The position numbers were made by a program, and so were the translations under genes. Shown here piece by piece: positions 32,470 to 43,165 of a DNA stretch of 64,000 bases; the first letter of the stretch is position 1; each line of letters begins with the position of its first letter. The stretch lies in the NCBI GenBank assembly GCA_021234155.1, contig JAJEKV010000002.1, positions 23,760,942-23,824,941 on the forward strand. Direction: 5' to 3'. This stretch comes from Isoetes taiwanensis. Taxonomy: Eukaryota > Streptophyta > Lycopodiopsida > Isoetales > Isoetaceae. The notes under the pieces are model-generated. The model searched no databases. It worked only from the letters and a program-made list of their open reading frames with translations, and was not told the origin of the DNA.

Positions 32470-32930
32470 GTTACATTAGAACTATTTATTTGCCTTTTGG
32501 CAGTAGTTAGAGTATCTTATGACCAAATGCACTAGTTTTTCGGCATCTTCAAATGCATCCATAGTTTAAGTGCCACAATGTGCCTTATATTGAAATCATG
32601 ACTTGTCTACATTGTTTCTTTTAACTTCATAAGTGTGTTATGGGTTTAGGGTTAATTAGAACACATTAGAACTATTTATGATTCCATAGTTTTAAATGCC
32701 TATTGGAATTTGCCTTTTGGCACTAGTTAGAGTATCTTATGACCAAATGCACTAGTCTAAGGCATCTTCAAATGCATCCATAGTTTAAGTGCCACAATGT
32801 GCCTTATATTGAAATCATGACTTGTCTACATTGTTTCTTTTAACTTCATAAGTGTGTTATGGGTTTAGGGTTATTTAGAACACATTAGAACTATTGATGC
32901 TTCCATAGTTTTAGATTCGAATGTAAGGAA
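32470..32930. repeat. Tandem duplication, unit about 221 bp
   Basis: Two nearly identical units begin around ACATTAGAACTATT and TTGCCTTTTGGCA.TAGTTAG and run through GTGTGTTATGGGTTTAGGGTT. High similarity suggests a recent event. It is non-coding. Confidence 0.85.
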
Positions 32931-33150
32931 TAAATCTATGTAGAACATTCTCTTTACGAAAAAAATCTAGGTATGCTTGCATGGGCTCGGGTTCTGAGGC
33001 AAGGACATTAATGGCACCTTTACAACCGTTTCTATATAATGCCATTTTTTCGCACGATTTTTTCGTCTTCCACTCACTTCCGACTTCCAGTTCCTTGTTC
33101 TTCCCATTCAGATCACTCAGTCCTCCAATTTCTTCCATCGGGACATTCAC

Positions 33151-33426
33151 ATGGCCAGGATCAAGTACACGGCCAGGAAGGCCGACGCAGAATCCTCCCC
33201 GGCTTCCTCCACTTCCAGCAATGGGGGCATGCAAATGACCTTTGTTGCTAAATTTTCATGCAAGGAAGTGAATCGAGTCATTGAGCAAGGAGCTAAAGTT
33301 TCTAAGAGAGTCCAGCAGTGGATTGACCGTGTTTTGCCTCATGAGGAGCGCCTTTTGCAGATGACCATGCAATCTGATGGACTTTATCTTTATGTGGAGC
33401 TGCAGATGCCCCCTCCTGATCACTAG
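33151..33426 (+). CDS. Short ORF (91 residues) with a histone-H3-like N-terminal tail
   Basis: The ORF begins MARIKYTARKA, which matches the H3 tail ARTKQTARKS at 7 of 10 positions, keeping R2, K4, R8 and K9 (T3 to I, Q5 to Y, S10 to A). A serine-rich linker follows (about 14-26), then about 65 residues (FVAKFSCKEVNRVIEQG... to ELQMPPPDH) that are not a histone fold and that I do not recognise. The frame upstream is open but the tail makes the ATG at 33151 the natural start. A possible 3' untranslated region with repeated AACTTTGTGTAATTTC words follows. It could be a small gene, an exon, or a fragment of another element; the tail match may be chance, though H3-like tails occur elsewhere in this window. 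Confidence 0.5.
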   Translation: MARIKYTARKADAESSPASSTSSNGGMQMTFVAKFSCKEVNRVIEQGAKVSKRVQQWIDRVLPHEERLLQMTMQSDGLYLYVELQMPPPDH

Positions 33427-33601
33427 CCAGTATAATGTCCAGCAGCTTAGAGCTTGTTTTTTTTTTTGTTTAAGGTTTAGAGCTTTGAGCTTGATTTTTT
33501 TTGTAAAGCATCCACTTGATGGTTTTCCTTCTATGTAGTACGAAACAGAAACTTTGTGTAATTTCGAGCTTGCTTTTCCTGTAAAACCACCTAATGGTTT
33601 T

Positions 33602-35470
33602 TCCTTAATATATGACAGAAACTTTGTGTAATTTCTTATGTCCAGAAACTGTGTAATTTCTTTTGTCCAGATCTATTAATGTGTTTACTTTGTGAATCAT
33701 CTTTTTCTGCAAGTCCTACTTAAAAATAATGTCAAAGGGAATACAAAAACCAAAGTAGTTACAAATGATGCACTTCCAAACCAGAGCAACCAAACTGAAG
33801 CAAACAAACAAACACATCTAATTGAAATGGACACCACTATCTTCACCATTCTAATGTGTCAAGGATCCTGCATTATGGTAATCTGTGAGGCAATTTAGTC
33901 TAAATTTGATCTATCTGCCATAATTCCTTTCATGTTTCTCAAGCTTTTCCACTTTCTCCCTTCTTTTCCGACCCTCCCCTGCTTTTGATCGATTCAATTT
34001 CCCCTTTGTTGCATCCGCCTGTGCTTTATCATTGCCAAAATGAAGAGCGATTTTAAGCTAAAGCCCAAAACTCTGCCGTTTCTCCATTGTTTTTTGGCGC
34101 TTCAAAAAGAAGATCAGCAATCTCAGCTTTCAAACTTGAAGGACATCTCGTCCAAAGGCTCAGCTTTCATTCCCTTTGGCAATTTTCGGGATTTTACTCT
34201 TCAAAGCAAATTAATGGAGCCTCTTTCTGACCGCACGCCAATATGGGATAATCACTCGAAAGATCCCAATTTCCTTGGTGTTATGCCTTCAATTGATCTT
34301 TCTACTGGCATTCCTGAGCCTTATGGTGTCCAGCGCCCTACTGTTGAAGTCAATTCTGATGCTGCTTGGGACAATATGCTTCAAAATGAACGGCCTCAAC
34401 TAGGATCTAAACTTGCTACTGTGCACGGTATTCATTTAAACTCTCCTATGGTTTTTGAGAAAATGAAATGTCTTTCCAATTCTGCTGTCATTCTCAAAGT
34501 AAACAAAACAGGGATCAACATAGCTAACCTTTGGTCTCGGCCTTACCATAAATGCTTTACCATCTTATAAAACTTCTAACTGATTTCTTGCTCATAGGGT
34601 ACATGGAGCTATGCAGAGGTCATCAGAGGAGAAAATTTGATAGAGGAGCAGATAGGTTTGAAGTTCAGTTATATGGAGATGAGAGAATTCATGAACACCA
34701 GGTCAAGTTCCCTCCCCATAATCAATGGTCTGTCAGACAGATGATCAGAGACAATGAAATAAGCAAGGCAAGAGAAAGGATTTGGGCAAGTATATATACA
34801 AGAGAAGTTATGCAAATGATTTACATGTTTTGGTTCATAAACTCGAACCATCATGAATTCACTGAAAGACAGTTCAGCAAATATAGGCAGATGTTCTACA
34901 CTCACAGAATGTTAGCTGATGCTTATGGCACCCTTATACTTCTCATGGTTCAGCAGGATTTTTACAGATTAATAAGGGATAATCTATGGATGGCCGACTC
35001 CTATGTCATGGGAACTGCTGATTCATTCACTCAATCCTATAACCAACTGTTCAATACTGCCATAAACTCTGATGATCCAAAGATTCCTACCATTCCTGAT
35101 GAGACATACATTGACAGCATTGCCTCCTTTGAGATGCAATAGTATCTGTTTGGTTTTTGCAGGTTTGTTAACAGAGACAGTTTTTTGCTATTTGGACGAA
35201 ACCTCAGTTCCTGGCTCTAATCCTCTTCTACAACAAACATATTAACACAAAAGTATAGGACTCAAGGCTTCGACAAGACTTGGACAAGACCTTAATATAT
35301 GACAGAAACTTTGTGTAATTTCTTTTGTCCAGAAACTGTGTAATTTCTTTTGTCCAGATCTATTAATGTATTTACTATGTGAATCATCTTTTTCTGCAAG
35401 TCCTACTTAATACTGTCAAAGGAAATACAAAAACCAAACTAGTTACAACTGATGCACTTCCAAACCAGAG
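33602..35470. repeat. Direct repeats of about 185 bp (33602-33790 and 35290-35470)
   Basis: Both copies run CCTTAATATATGACAGAAAC, TGTGTAATTTCTT.TGTCCAG, TGAATCATCTTTTTCTGCAAG and GATGCACTTCCAAACCAGAG with few differences. They bracket the unrecognised coding segments at 34040-35142. They do not start TG and end CA, and there is no primer-binding site, so they are not clear LTRs. A segmental duplication of a 3' untranslated region is an alternative. Confidence 0.75.
34040..35142 (+). CDS. Unrecognised gene, two coding segments
   Basis: The first segment starts ATG at 34040 and reads 176 residues to 34567, with a conserved-looking middle (FIPFGNFRDFTLQSKLMEPL, PSIDLSTGIPEPYGVQRPTV). A donor-like CAAA/GTAAAC at 34498 and an acceptor-like CTTGCTCATAG at 34599 suggest a 100-base intron. 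Beyond it two frames look coding. One reads GTWSYAEVIRGENLIEE to a stop near 34743. The other reads MELCRGHQRRKFDRGADRF and carries on for about 180 residues (RERIWASIYTREVMQM, FSKYRQMFYTHRMLADAYG) to 35142. One of the two is probably frameshifted. I recognise no family; helical, hydrophilic content and no signal peptide. It lies between direct repeats and downstream of the H3-tail ORF. Confidence 0.45.
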
Positions 35471-35577
35471 CAGAGGCAATGTTGAACATCAAAAAGTACA
35501 AATGCAGTTCAAAAAGTACATCAATTTACATTATCAAGATGGAAACAACATGATCTTTGATCAATCACCAACCATAA

Positions 35578-36400
35578 TCAAACTTCATTATCCAAAATGT
35601 TAAATGCAAATCTGGCATCAGGTACATCAAGAGTACTTAAACTTTTAGGGATATCCATTGCTTGCTTAGATTCTTTATCCAACAGATTGGATAGTTTCTT
35701 CTCAAGCACGTAGTCTTTCACATTCTCAACTTCCAGCAGCCCCGCAAGGAAAGGTTTCAAATGCTCCAAGAGAAAATTACCTTCATGGCGAGATGGCTGA
35801 TAACTGTTTGGGGTCACCATCGCCCTCAAGACTATTCTTGTAGCCGCTGCGGTATAACATGTCATCAATCAAAACTGTGTTGTGTTCAGCCCATGTTCCC
35901 TTGTTAGAGTCGTGGTAGACCTTGTTGAGATCTTTCAGCAGAATAGGCTTTTTGCTCACTTTAAATGATGTGTTTGTGCACACATCTGAGTGCCAAGTAA
36001 ATAGCAACTTGTCTCTAAGACTCCTTGGAAAGGTATGCTTCAGGATTAAATTTGCAGCCACACTCATCAATGTTGTCCAGATAGCAACCCTGAAGTGCTC
36101 CACACACCATTCCAAAAACTCCAATGCTCTTGGACGCAAAACCAATATCTTTGAGAGATTGAGATGCTTTGCCTCTCGCACCATCTTGAAGGTCGGGCTG
36201 GGCAATAGTTCCCCTTTCTCAAACAGCTTGCACAAAACTCCTTCAAGCTCAAAAATTAAAAGCTTCATAGGCAGTTTAAGCCGCTTATTGATTCGCAACA
36301 TAGAGGGACTGCTATGTATGTCACCGCCACGTTTACTATTCTTTATAGTAGCCACCTGCTCTCTTGTACTTCCTGTAGAATTTAAATGTTAAAAACACGT
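35578..36400 (-). pseudogene. FCP1/NIF-type phosphatase-like domain, catalytic Asp replaced
   Basis: On the minus strand the frame from 36355 reads KLLIFELEGVL, then FLEWCVEHFRVAIWTT, LLFTWHSDVCT, LKDLNKVYH and NTVLIDDMLYRSG. These are the landmarks of plant FCP1-homology (NIF-like) domains, normally DLDGTL, FNVGVWSS, CWD...CT, LKDL and NTLLLDDSPYK. In the catalytic motif both aspartates are glutamate (FELEG), so phosphatase activity is doubtful. The frame shifts near 35815; the C-terminal part (HEGNFLLEHLKPFLAGLLEVENVKDYV) continues in 35578-35868. It is the last part of a longer minus-strand gene that begins near 39026. The frameshift argues for a pseudogene unless the assembly is wrong there. 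Confidence 0.7.
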
Positions 36401-37155
36401 ACTAAGTGGAAGTTAAGAGATGGAATTGCTAAGTTACCAGGTGAATATGATTCCTCTGATCTCAAGGATTGACTTATTTGTTTCGGGCTGCCTATACTCT
36501 GCTCCTTCAACGTACAATTCTTTTTCACAGGGTACTCAACATTCTTCTTCTCAAATTGACTGCTTAAGGCCTGGTTAGTCCCTCTTTTCTCTTACATGGA
36601 CTGTGATCAACTTTGCTTTTCATACTAGGTGATGATGCAGTATCACTTAGTTCTTGTCCATGATATGGCCTCTCCGGCCACATGTTCTTTATCTGCAAAC
36701 ACTTAAATATTGTAAGGACTAAGAATTCACTTATTGACCTTTCCATTTTTCTATAAGCTACCTGGTGGAAGTGACATTGTGGCCAAATCTTCTGTCTCTT
36801 CAAGGTAAATGCCATTCTCAACTTCAAAACATGCTTCACTCTTAATATCAGCTAAAACTTCTTTAACCGCGACATGCGAATCAAAACCTGCAGTAACAAT
36901 TTCATAACCTGCACCTACTGTCATAACCTGCATGTCATTTTAAACATGCATATAACCTCAACTCATACTGCAGTACATTACTTTCTTTGACATTATTTTC
37001 AGTAATGACTAACGCCGTCTTTTTGTGTTCTTCTTCAACAGTCAAATCAGCACTCAAACATCTTGGCAGCAGCTTGTTTTCCTTGGCAGAGGACATGGAT
37101 GTTGGAGTAAAGGCAGCCATTGCAAATCCTCCATTCCTTTCTGCTCCACATGCAT
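36401..37155 (-). other. Intron and possible small exons of the minus-strand gene
   Basis: Fragments such as WPERPYHGQELSDTASSPSM (36640-36700) and short frames at 36751-36933 and 36935-37168 look protein-like and may be exons between the RING-like and FCP1-like parts. I cannot place their splice sites with confidence. Confidence 0.35.
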
Positions 37156-37535
37156 AAACATTCCTCAATATAAGGTATGATCATTTCAAACTTATCATAA
37201 ATGTACAACCAACCATCACAAGACTCTATCATTGTGTTCATTTGCACTCTTTTTCGTCCGTTCAGACCAAGTAGAGATATCCATGTTATTGATATCTTGT
37301 GCTCACAATGGATCTCGCAAAGATTCTTCCGATACACACTACACAATGAGAGATACATGGTTAAATAGTTAAAAGAAAATGAGGCAAAAGAGTGATAATG
37401 TTCAACTACCTGAAATGCACAAGACAACAAGGGAGATGATACGCATGCATGCATTCTGCAACAATGGTAGGTAGAAGCATGCCATATGTTTTCAATGATC
37501 TCGTGACAAAATGGGCACGCTTCGTTCAATTCAAT
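37156..37535 (-). pseudogene. Cys/His-rich (RING-like) exons of the minus-strand gene
   Basis: The first exon reads NEACPFCHEIIENIWHAS then CC.MHAYHLPCCLVHF and ends at a CAG/GTAGTTG donor near 37410. An acceptor TTGTGTAG near 37342 leads to VYRKNLCEIHCEHK and ISITWISLLGLNGRKR. The C-x2-C ... H-x-x-x-C ... C-x3-C spacing is that of a RING-like zinc-binding domain (C..C, C.H.YH..C, C...C, then W..S.G). It lies upstream of the FCP1-like part on the same strand, and I read both as one gene. Whether it is still expressed is unknown. Confidence 0.5.
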
Positions 37536-38029
37536 ACTATCCTTCAGATACTCATAACTATTGCTCCCCGTGGGGCCGGAGGATCCAAATCAAATGACGG
37601 CTCATAGTTTGTCTAGCAAGTAACATTCTTTTTAAGACAAGATTTCATCTTTTTCAGCTCATCCAATGTGCCATCCCTAGAAATTTCTGAAAGTAACAGT
37701 GTCGTTACTTGCATCCTTTATATGAGTGTAATCTCAAAGAAGTTCTTTTTTCTCAGAGGGTCAATGACACCTCAATGCCACCCCTTGCTATAGTGGGTAA
37801 GGTTGCAATTAATGCTTCATATCCGCCAATGTCACCCTCCAAGTGTGCTTGTTTATCGCCAAGGCCTTTTGATTTTGTCGGTTAAGTCATTGCACCGCCA
37901 TTCATTGACCGGCTTTCCAATGCCAATCTGCTAATCTTATCTTCTATCCCCGAAATCCATTCTTTCAACCCCGTTGACATTTTCGTAACATGCATCCGAT
38001 TAGACAAAATTGTATATACAAAACCGCAA

Positions 38030-38430
38030 CAATAAATGAGCATTGTTTGAGTTGAAACCGCAACTAATACCTAATCGAAACTAAAACAAACCGAAACTAC
38101 CACCAACCGCAACTACTACCAACAAAAACATTCGAATCAGAACTACATCTCGCAGAATCGACATTCGAACTATAACTCCAAATTGTAGTTGCAACTCGAA
38201 TCTAAATGACACTACACTCAGAATCGACATTCGAATCAGAACTCAAAGTAGTTTCAACTCGAATCTAGAATCGCCAAAGTTGCAAATTGAACACCAAACT
38301 AGAACTCCACCAGTTCTAACTGCCACTGCAACTATTACTGCATATAAACAACTTCTAACACTAACTAAAAATAGGACTGCACTAACTAAAACTAACACTG
38401 CCACTCAAATGTCAAATGTAACTAACATGA
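38030..38430. repeat. Degenerate array built on AACCGCAACTACTACC
   Basis: Irregular repeats of CGCAACTA, CCAAC, AATCAGAACTACA and CGACATTCGAA. On the opposite strand these become the GTTGCAG / TAGTTG words of 30600-31095. Here it lies in what would be an intron of the minus-strand gene. Confidence 0.6.
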
Positions 38431-38492
38431 ACACGAGCTCAGAATAAACAACAGAAATTTAAACGTATGCAAACGATAACGCATTACACAAA

Positions 38493-39026
38493 CTATGAAC
38501 TATGGCAAACCGCCAACTTATCTATACACTCATCAAACAAGAAAGATACATCTAAATTACCTTGTGGATTGTTGCTGGAAGTTGCTCTCTGCTTAGTGTT
38601 AGATGTTACATAGGAGCTGGGTGCTCTTGGAGACGTCATTCTCCTCCTCTTCATCAATTGTAACGACATCTTCAGCACTATGACGCATTCTTTTAGTTCT
38701 TGAGGCTGAAGATGCATGCTCATAAAAGCTAAGCCAATCTACCTTCTGCCCATTGCAATGTAACACAAAAGCCATCGCTAAAGCACCTGGAACCTGCCCG
38801 CCTAAAACTTTATCTCTGTTGAATATTTTCTTGTATAGATCCATGAACTCCTTCTTTCTTTTTTTCTCTTGTAGAAGCTTGTATCCAGAATAAGCTCTAC
38901 CCTTCACTTTCTCACCCCACATCTTCCAGAGATCTCAATGTCATCGACCTTCTCCTCAGATTTATACAAATCCTTATAGGTGATCCCTCTCTCTTTGTCG
39001 GTCACGTTCTGCTTATCTTCTTCCAT
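38493..39026 (-). pseudogene. 5' coding part of the minus-strand gene
   Basis: The start is an ATG at 39026 on the minus strand (MEEDKQNVTDKERGITYKDL). The frame shifts near 38925 into the frame 38599-38922 (VKGRAYSGYKLLQEKKRKKE, then FMDLYKKIFNR, LGGQVPGALAMAFVLHCNG, VDWLSFYEH). A further shift near 38640 leads to PRAPSSYVTSNTKQRATSSN and a donor-like CCACAAG/GTAATTTAG near 38562. The order of parts suggests an N-terminal unknown domain, then RING-like, then FCP1-like domains in one product. I do not recognise this N-terminal domain. Two frameshifts in 430 bases make a pseudogene likely. Confidence 0.5.
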
Positions 39027-40015
39027 GAACCTGAAAATAAAAAATGAAAAGCACAATTACAAACCACAAACTGACTATAATAATAAAGCAGAAAGACTTC
39101 TTTGGGAAAATGAGTGTTCTAAACTCTTTTATGTCGCATCATTACTGTTTCTTTGATATGTAGCAAGTCATTGACTAATATTAGGGCCACAATTTGCTGC
39201 CAAAAATGATACAAATGCAAGCTTTGCAGACTTACAAATGTGAAAAACTTCCTGCAAATGTGCACTTACCTGTTAGCTTCAATAAAAAGCAAAGCCTGCT
39301 AAAGCAAATAACAAGAAACACACAGCCATTTACATATACATGCGTTGAGACTTTAATAATGATGTAATCAACAATGCTTTCTTTAATAAGAATTTTGTAA
39401 CAAAACAAATGTATTCTAAATGGCAGCCACTTCTTTCATATTGCTCAACCTTTGAAAAGTTTCAATATGAAATTCTTGGCCACAGTTAAATGGCTTTGCT
39501 GCTCATATCTAAAATTTATCTTATCTGGGAACCAAAAAATTCTCTCAGGTCTTCACAAATCCGACTCCAAAGAGTGGATTTAAAAGGTTCCACCAAAGCT
39601 AGAATAAAGGGGTGAAGCAAATCGAATGCCAAGGCTAAAGAAAAAATTGTAATAGTTTATGTGCATAACCAATCTTACTCAATAACTTCGAATCTTCAAA
39701 TGGTAGCTTCCCTGTCACCCTGTCAATACATGCAGTGCAAATTCGACCTTCAAAAATTCGAAATCCTGTTGTAACTGTTTAATTGACGCCACAATTGCAA
39801 GCCCCCAAATCGTGTTCTTGATGGAGGCGTTTGTGTGTGAACATCTAGTTCTGGAGATGCGGTGATGGCTAAGCTCTTGGGTGCTTCAAACGAGTTCCCC
39901 CCAAAATTCTGTCATTCTCGCCATTCAAGTTGGTCGAAGTTCTTGGAGCTATTTTTGGACTAAAATTCCCACTATTTTGGATCTATTATTTCATGTTGCA
40001 AAACTAACATACTGA
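39027..40015. other. Intergenic AT-rich DNA
   Basis: No gene, LTR or primer-binding site is visible. If the gypsy element that follows had a 5' LTR here, it has been lost or is too diverged to see. Confidence 0.4.
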
Positions 40016-40059
40016 GCCACTATACCATGCTTTAACCCCACCACCTGAAAGCTTACCAT

Positions 40060-41007
40060 TTGACAATCCACCACTAGTTAATTCCAACCCAGATCCTATG
40101 ATTACTGCAGAAACTAACTCTCAAAATAAGAGGGACAAAGCTCCTAAGCGGAGTCGCTGTTAAACCGAAGTTTCCTTGGAATTTGGGAGTTCTTTGAGAG
40201 AGTTAAGGCAACTGAACAAGAGAAACTGCAAGCCATGGATACTTATCTAGATGAACAAGCACAAGTTTGGTGGTAAGGCCGCAGGCTGATGCAACCAGAG
40301 GTAAACTTATGGACGGTATTCCGTAGTGCATTCGAAGCCTATTATTTGCCTTTAAATTATCACATGATATTGCAAAAAGAGTGGGATCTTGTAAATAGGA
40401 TGACGGAGAAACTGTATCTGACTATTATATGAAGTTCGGTCACTTGGGATCGCAAGTTTGAAACTTGGGTGAGAATGAGCTTTTATGAAAGTTTGTGAAT
40501 GGTTTAAGGGAAGAAATATTCGGAGAGATGGATTTTATTGCAACCAATATGGAAGATGCAATTAAGAAAGCAGGAGCTACAAAATGGAAATTAAATCCTA
40601 AGACCCGCAAATTAGTTATTTGGGATGGAGCACTCTCTCGGGAACAGTTAAGATTGAAGCGCAAAAATTTTGAAAATAGAAGGGATAAGAAAAATGAAAG
40701 AGGACGTGATGAGCGGAAGTCAAGATTTAATGGTACGAATGGAAAGCACGAATAAATGGCCGAACAGGAGCAGAATAAAGGGCCAAAGACTGGATGTTAT
40801 ATTTGTGAAGGACTGCATTATCAGTCTAACTGCCCTAAGAATACAGCTTCAGGTGAAAAGAATGGGAAGAAAGTGCAGTTCAAGAAGCCAGCACCTAAAG
40901 AACGGCTCGTTGCTCAATCCCACAATGTGGAGGACAGACCAAATACTTCCAGAGAAGGGAAAGAAAAGAATAAAGGAAAACTCGCGGCTATTGGGCAGGA
41001 GAAATGA
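40060..41007 (+). pseudogene. Gag of the second gypsy family
   Basis: Proline-rich start (LTPPPESLPFDNPP), then broken capsid pieces, then frames 40495-40755 and 40756-41007 in phase with each other across one TAA (40753-40755). The end carries a zinc knuckle CYICEGLHYQSNC, whose spacing C-x2-C-x3-H-x4-C is one residue short of the canonical C-x2-C-x4-H-x4-C, and a basic tail. Stop codons are frequent before 40495. Confidence 0.65.
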
Positions 41008-41037
41008 AAACTGCAGATTGCATATTTAAAGAATTTA

Positions 41038-41056
41038 GAGTCACTTCCCACTCGCC
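41038..41056 (+). repeat. Left terminal inverted repeat of the Harbinger element
   Basis: GAGTCACTTCCCACTCGCC; 18 of 19 bases match the other end (the second base differs). Confidence 0.9.
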
Positions 41057-42239
41057 TTTAGGTTAGGTTAAACTTAACTAGCTAGTTACCTCTTAATTTA
41101 ACAGAATGTAAGTTACGCTTTCCCATTAAGTTACTCAAGTTGATCTAATCCGGCACTGTCCAATACTATTCTATTGTCCAATCAGGCCAATCCGGCACTG
41201 TTCAATACTATGATATTGTCCAATCTGTGTTTTAGGTACAAACCCAATGTTCTGTCTTCCGTAGCCCATGAATGATTTCTTTCACTGTAAAAACCAACCT
41301 TAGGACAGAAATAAATCTATAGACAGAATAATCTGAAAAAACAATATCTGAGACAGAACCATTTCATTTATCACAACTGTAGCCCAATGTGCAAGAATGA
41401 TTTCTTTCACCTTAAATCCAACTTGAGGACAAATAAATCTAAGAGAGAATAAAGCTGAGAAAATATATCTGAGACAAAATAACCATTTCATTTACATCAT
41501 AACTGGCATAGCATTTTCATATACATTTACACGACATAATAACTGGCATGCAAATCCAGATTAGAACATGAATCGCATAGCTAAAATCCAATTTAGAATA
41601 TGGCATGCAGCCTGTGTAAGAATACAAATACCTGTGTAACATTAGGCAGATCTCTGGACACTTTGACATTTCTGGATAATGATACAACGTGAAGTGTTGC
41701 TCAAGATATGGATTGCTAAAGAGCTCTAATCTATCAATAGCAGCAACATGTAAGAAGTTACAACCTAGTTCAATGTCATCTAGCTCTAACTCTACAGGTT
41801 GTGGTCTGCTTTGTAGAGCATATTGTCTTTAGTTATTCCCTGATGCCCAGCCCTTGAATCATTAGTACTAAACACTGGTAAATGTTTAGCCAGCTTCTTA
41901 TCTGCTTCTCTGTGACATGGCCAACCATATACCTGACTTGCAAATAATGGGTTGATTGCCTGTCCGTGCATAGATAGTTTTTGTGAACTACTTTGCAACT
42001 ACGTGTATGCCTGTAGAAAGCTGTTTGTTGTTCATAATATGTTCAACCATATTGATTCTTAAACTGTTTACTTGCTGTTCATCTGTCTGCTTGCAGAAAT
42101 GGCAATCATCCTTAACTAAAAGTGTCCATGAATCTTACACGCCATTTTATCAAGCTGTACTGCTTTGCAGATACTTACATGGCCTGATGGTGCATTTCTA
42201 TGCATGCTTGCAGATTGCATTACAATGTGGATTGGGTAT

Positions 42240-42545
42240 GTAGATCCTTCTTATGCTCCTGCATACTTCATGGAGGTAAGCTCTTGATGCAAGAATGCAA
42301 AAAAGTGGAGACTGCCTTCTTAGACAAAACAGGAGAATTTGAGGATATCTTTGATAAAATCCATTGCTTGTGTAGAATTAGGAAAGAAAGCCAATAGCCA
42401 GCAGATTGCAAAGGTAGCTAATGAGGACAGAAAAGAGCTGCTTGAGAAGGCAAAGCAAATAACATGGAGAGTTAGATGGGGTAAAGACTTGATGCAAGCA
42501 GTAACAGTTAAAATCAAAGAAGGGGGCCATCTAGATTTCCAGTTT
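42240..42545 (+). other. Coding-like segment of unknown origin inside the Harbinger element
   Basis: One frame reads KVETAFLDKTGEFEDIFDKI, and an overlapping one reads KKANSQQIAKVANEDRKELL then EKAKQITWRVRWGKDLMQAV. They look like parts of a real protein broken by a frameshift. No family recognised. It may be another captured gene piece. Confidence 0.3.
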
Positions 42546-42662
42546 TGAAAGGTGGATTACAAGAGCTACTGTAAAGCGCGGAATGGAAATGCAATCTACA
42601 ATGTTACAGAACTGATGGAAAGTGATCTCAAAAAGCTTATTCAAAAAAAAAATGGCCATGTA

Positions 42663-43165
42663 CTACAAGGTTCCCCCATGACTGCACTGGCGTACAGGTT
42701 TGACATAAGAATGTATGCTGCAGCACAAAGTGGATTTAAGGAAATAAAGCACTATTTTGCAAAGCTGAACATTGCAATGGATTATGCAAGCATTAAGCAA
42801 GGTCATCCATAGACAAACATGGGGCTGCATGGCAGATGATAATACTACCTCTGCCTCTTTGAAGTAACCTCTACGACCTAGAAGATCCAACATGCAAGCA
42901 ATGTGCAAAATATTAATATCTGTGCCATGGTAGTCCTGAATAATTCTGAAGTACCAAATTCCTTCATCTACTAAGCCGACATGACTTATGGCAGTAAGGA
43001 CACCAAGCCATATTGCATCATTTGGTTTTATTCCACAGTTTTGCATGTCAATGTATTTCTGCACAGCCAATCCAGCCTCTCCAATCTGTGCATATGCCAT
43101 GATTATTGCACTCCATGATACTACATCTGGGTATGGCAACATGTCAAAGACCGCACAAGCCTACT
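42663..43165 (-). pseudogene. PPR-protein gene fragment inside the Harbinger element
   Basis: On the minus strand: CAVFDMLPYPDVVSWSAII, MAYAQIGEAGLAVQKYIDM, GIKPNDAIWLGVLTAISHVG, LVDEGIWYF, then HIACMLDLLGRRGYFKEAEV and CLWMTLLNACIIHCNVQ. These are successive P-, L- and S-type PPR motifs of a plant PLS-class protein, which normally binds organellar RNA. A stop precedes the fragment, and the conserved E-type ending is lost after about 42760. A whole PPR gene would be over 1.2 kb longer. Lying inside the TIRs, it looks like a captured fragment, although insertion of the transposon next to a pre-existing piece is excluded only if the TIR assignment is right. Confidence 0.75.

Noticed and set aside
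33602-35470. Short LTR retrotransposon
   Set aside because: The direct repeats lack TG..CA ends, no primer-binding site follows the first, and no polypurine tract precedes the second.
42552-42812. 86-codon plus-strand frame
   Set aside because: Mostly antisense to the PPR fragment, whose motif match is much stronger.
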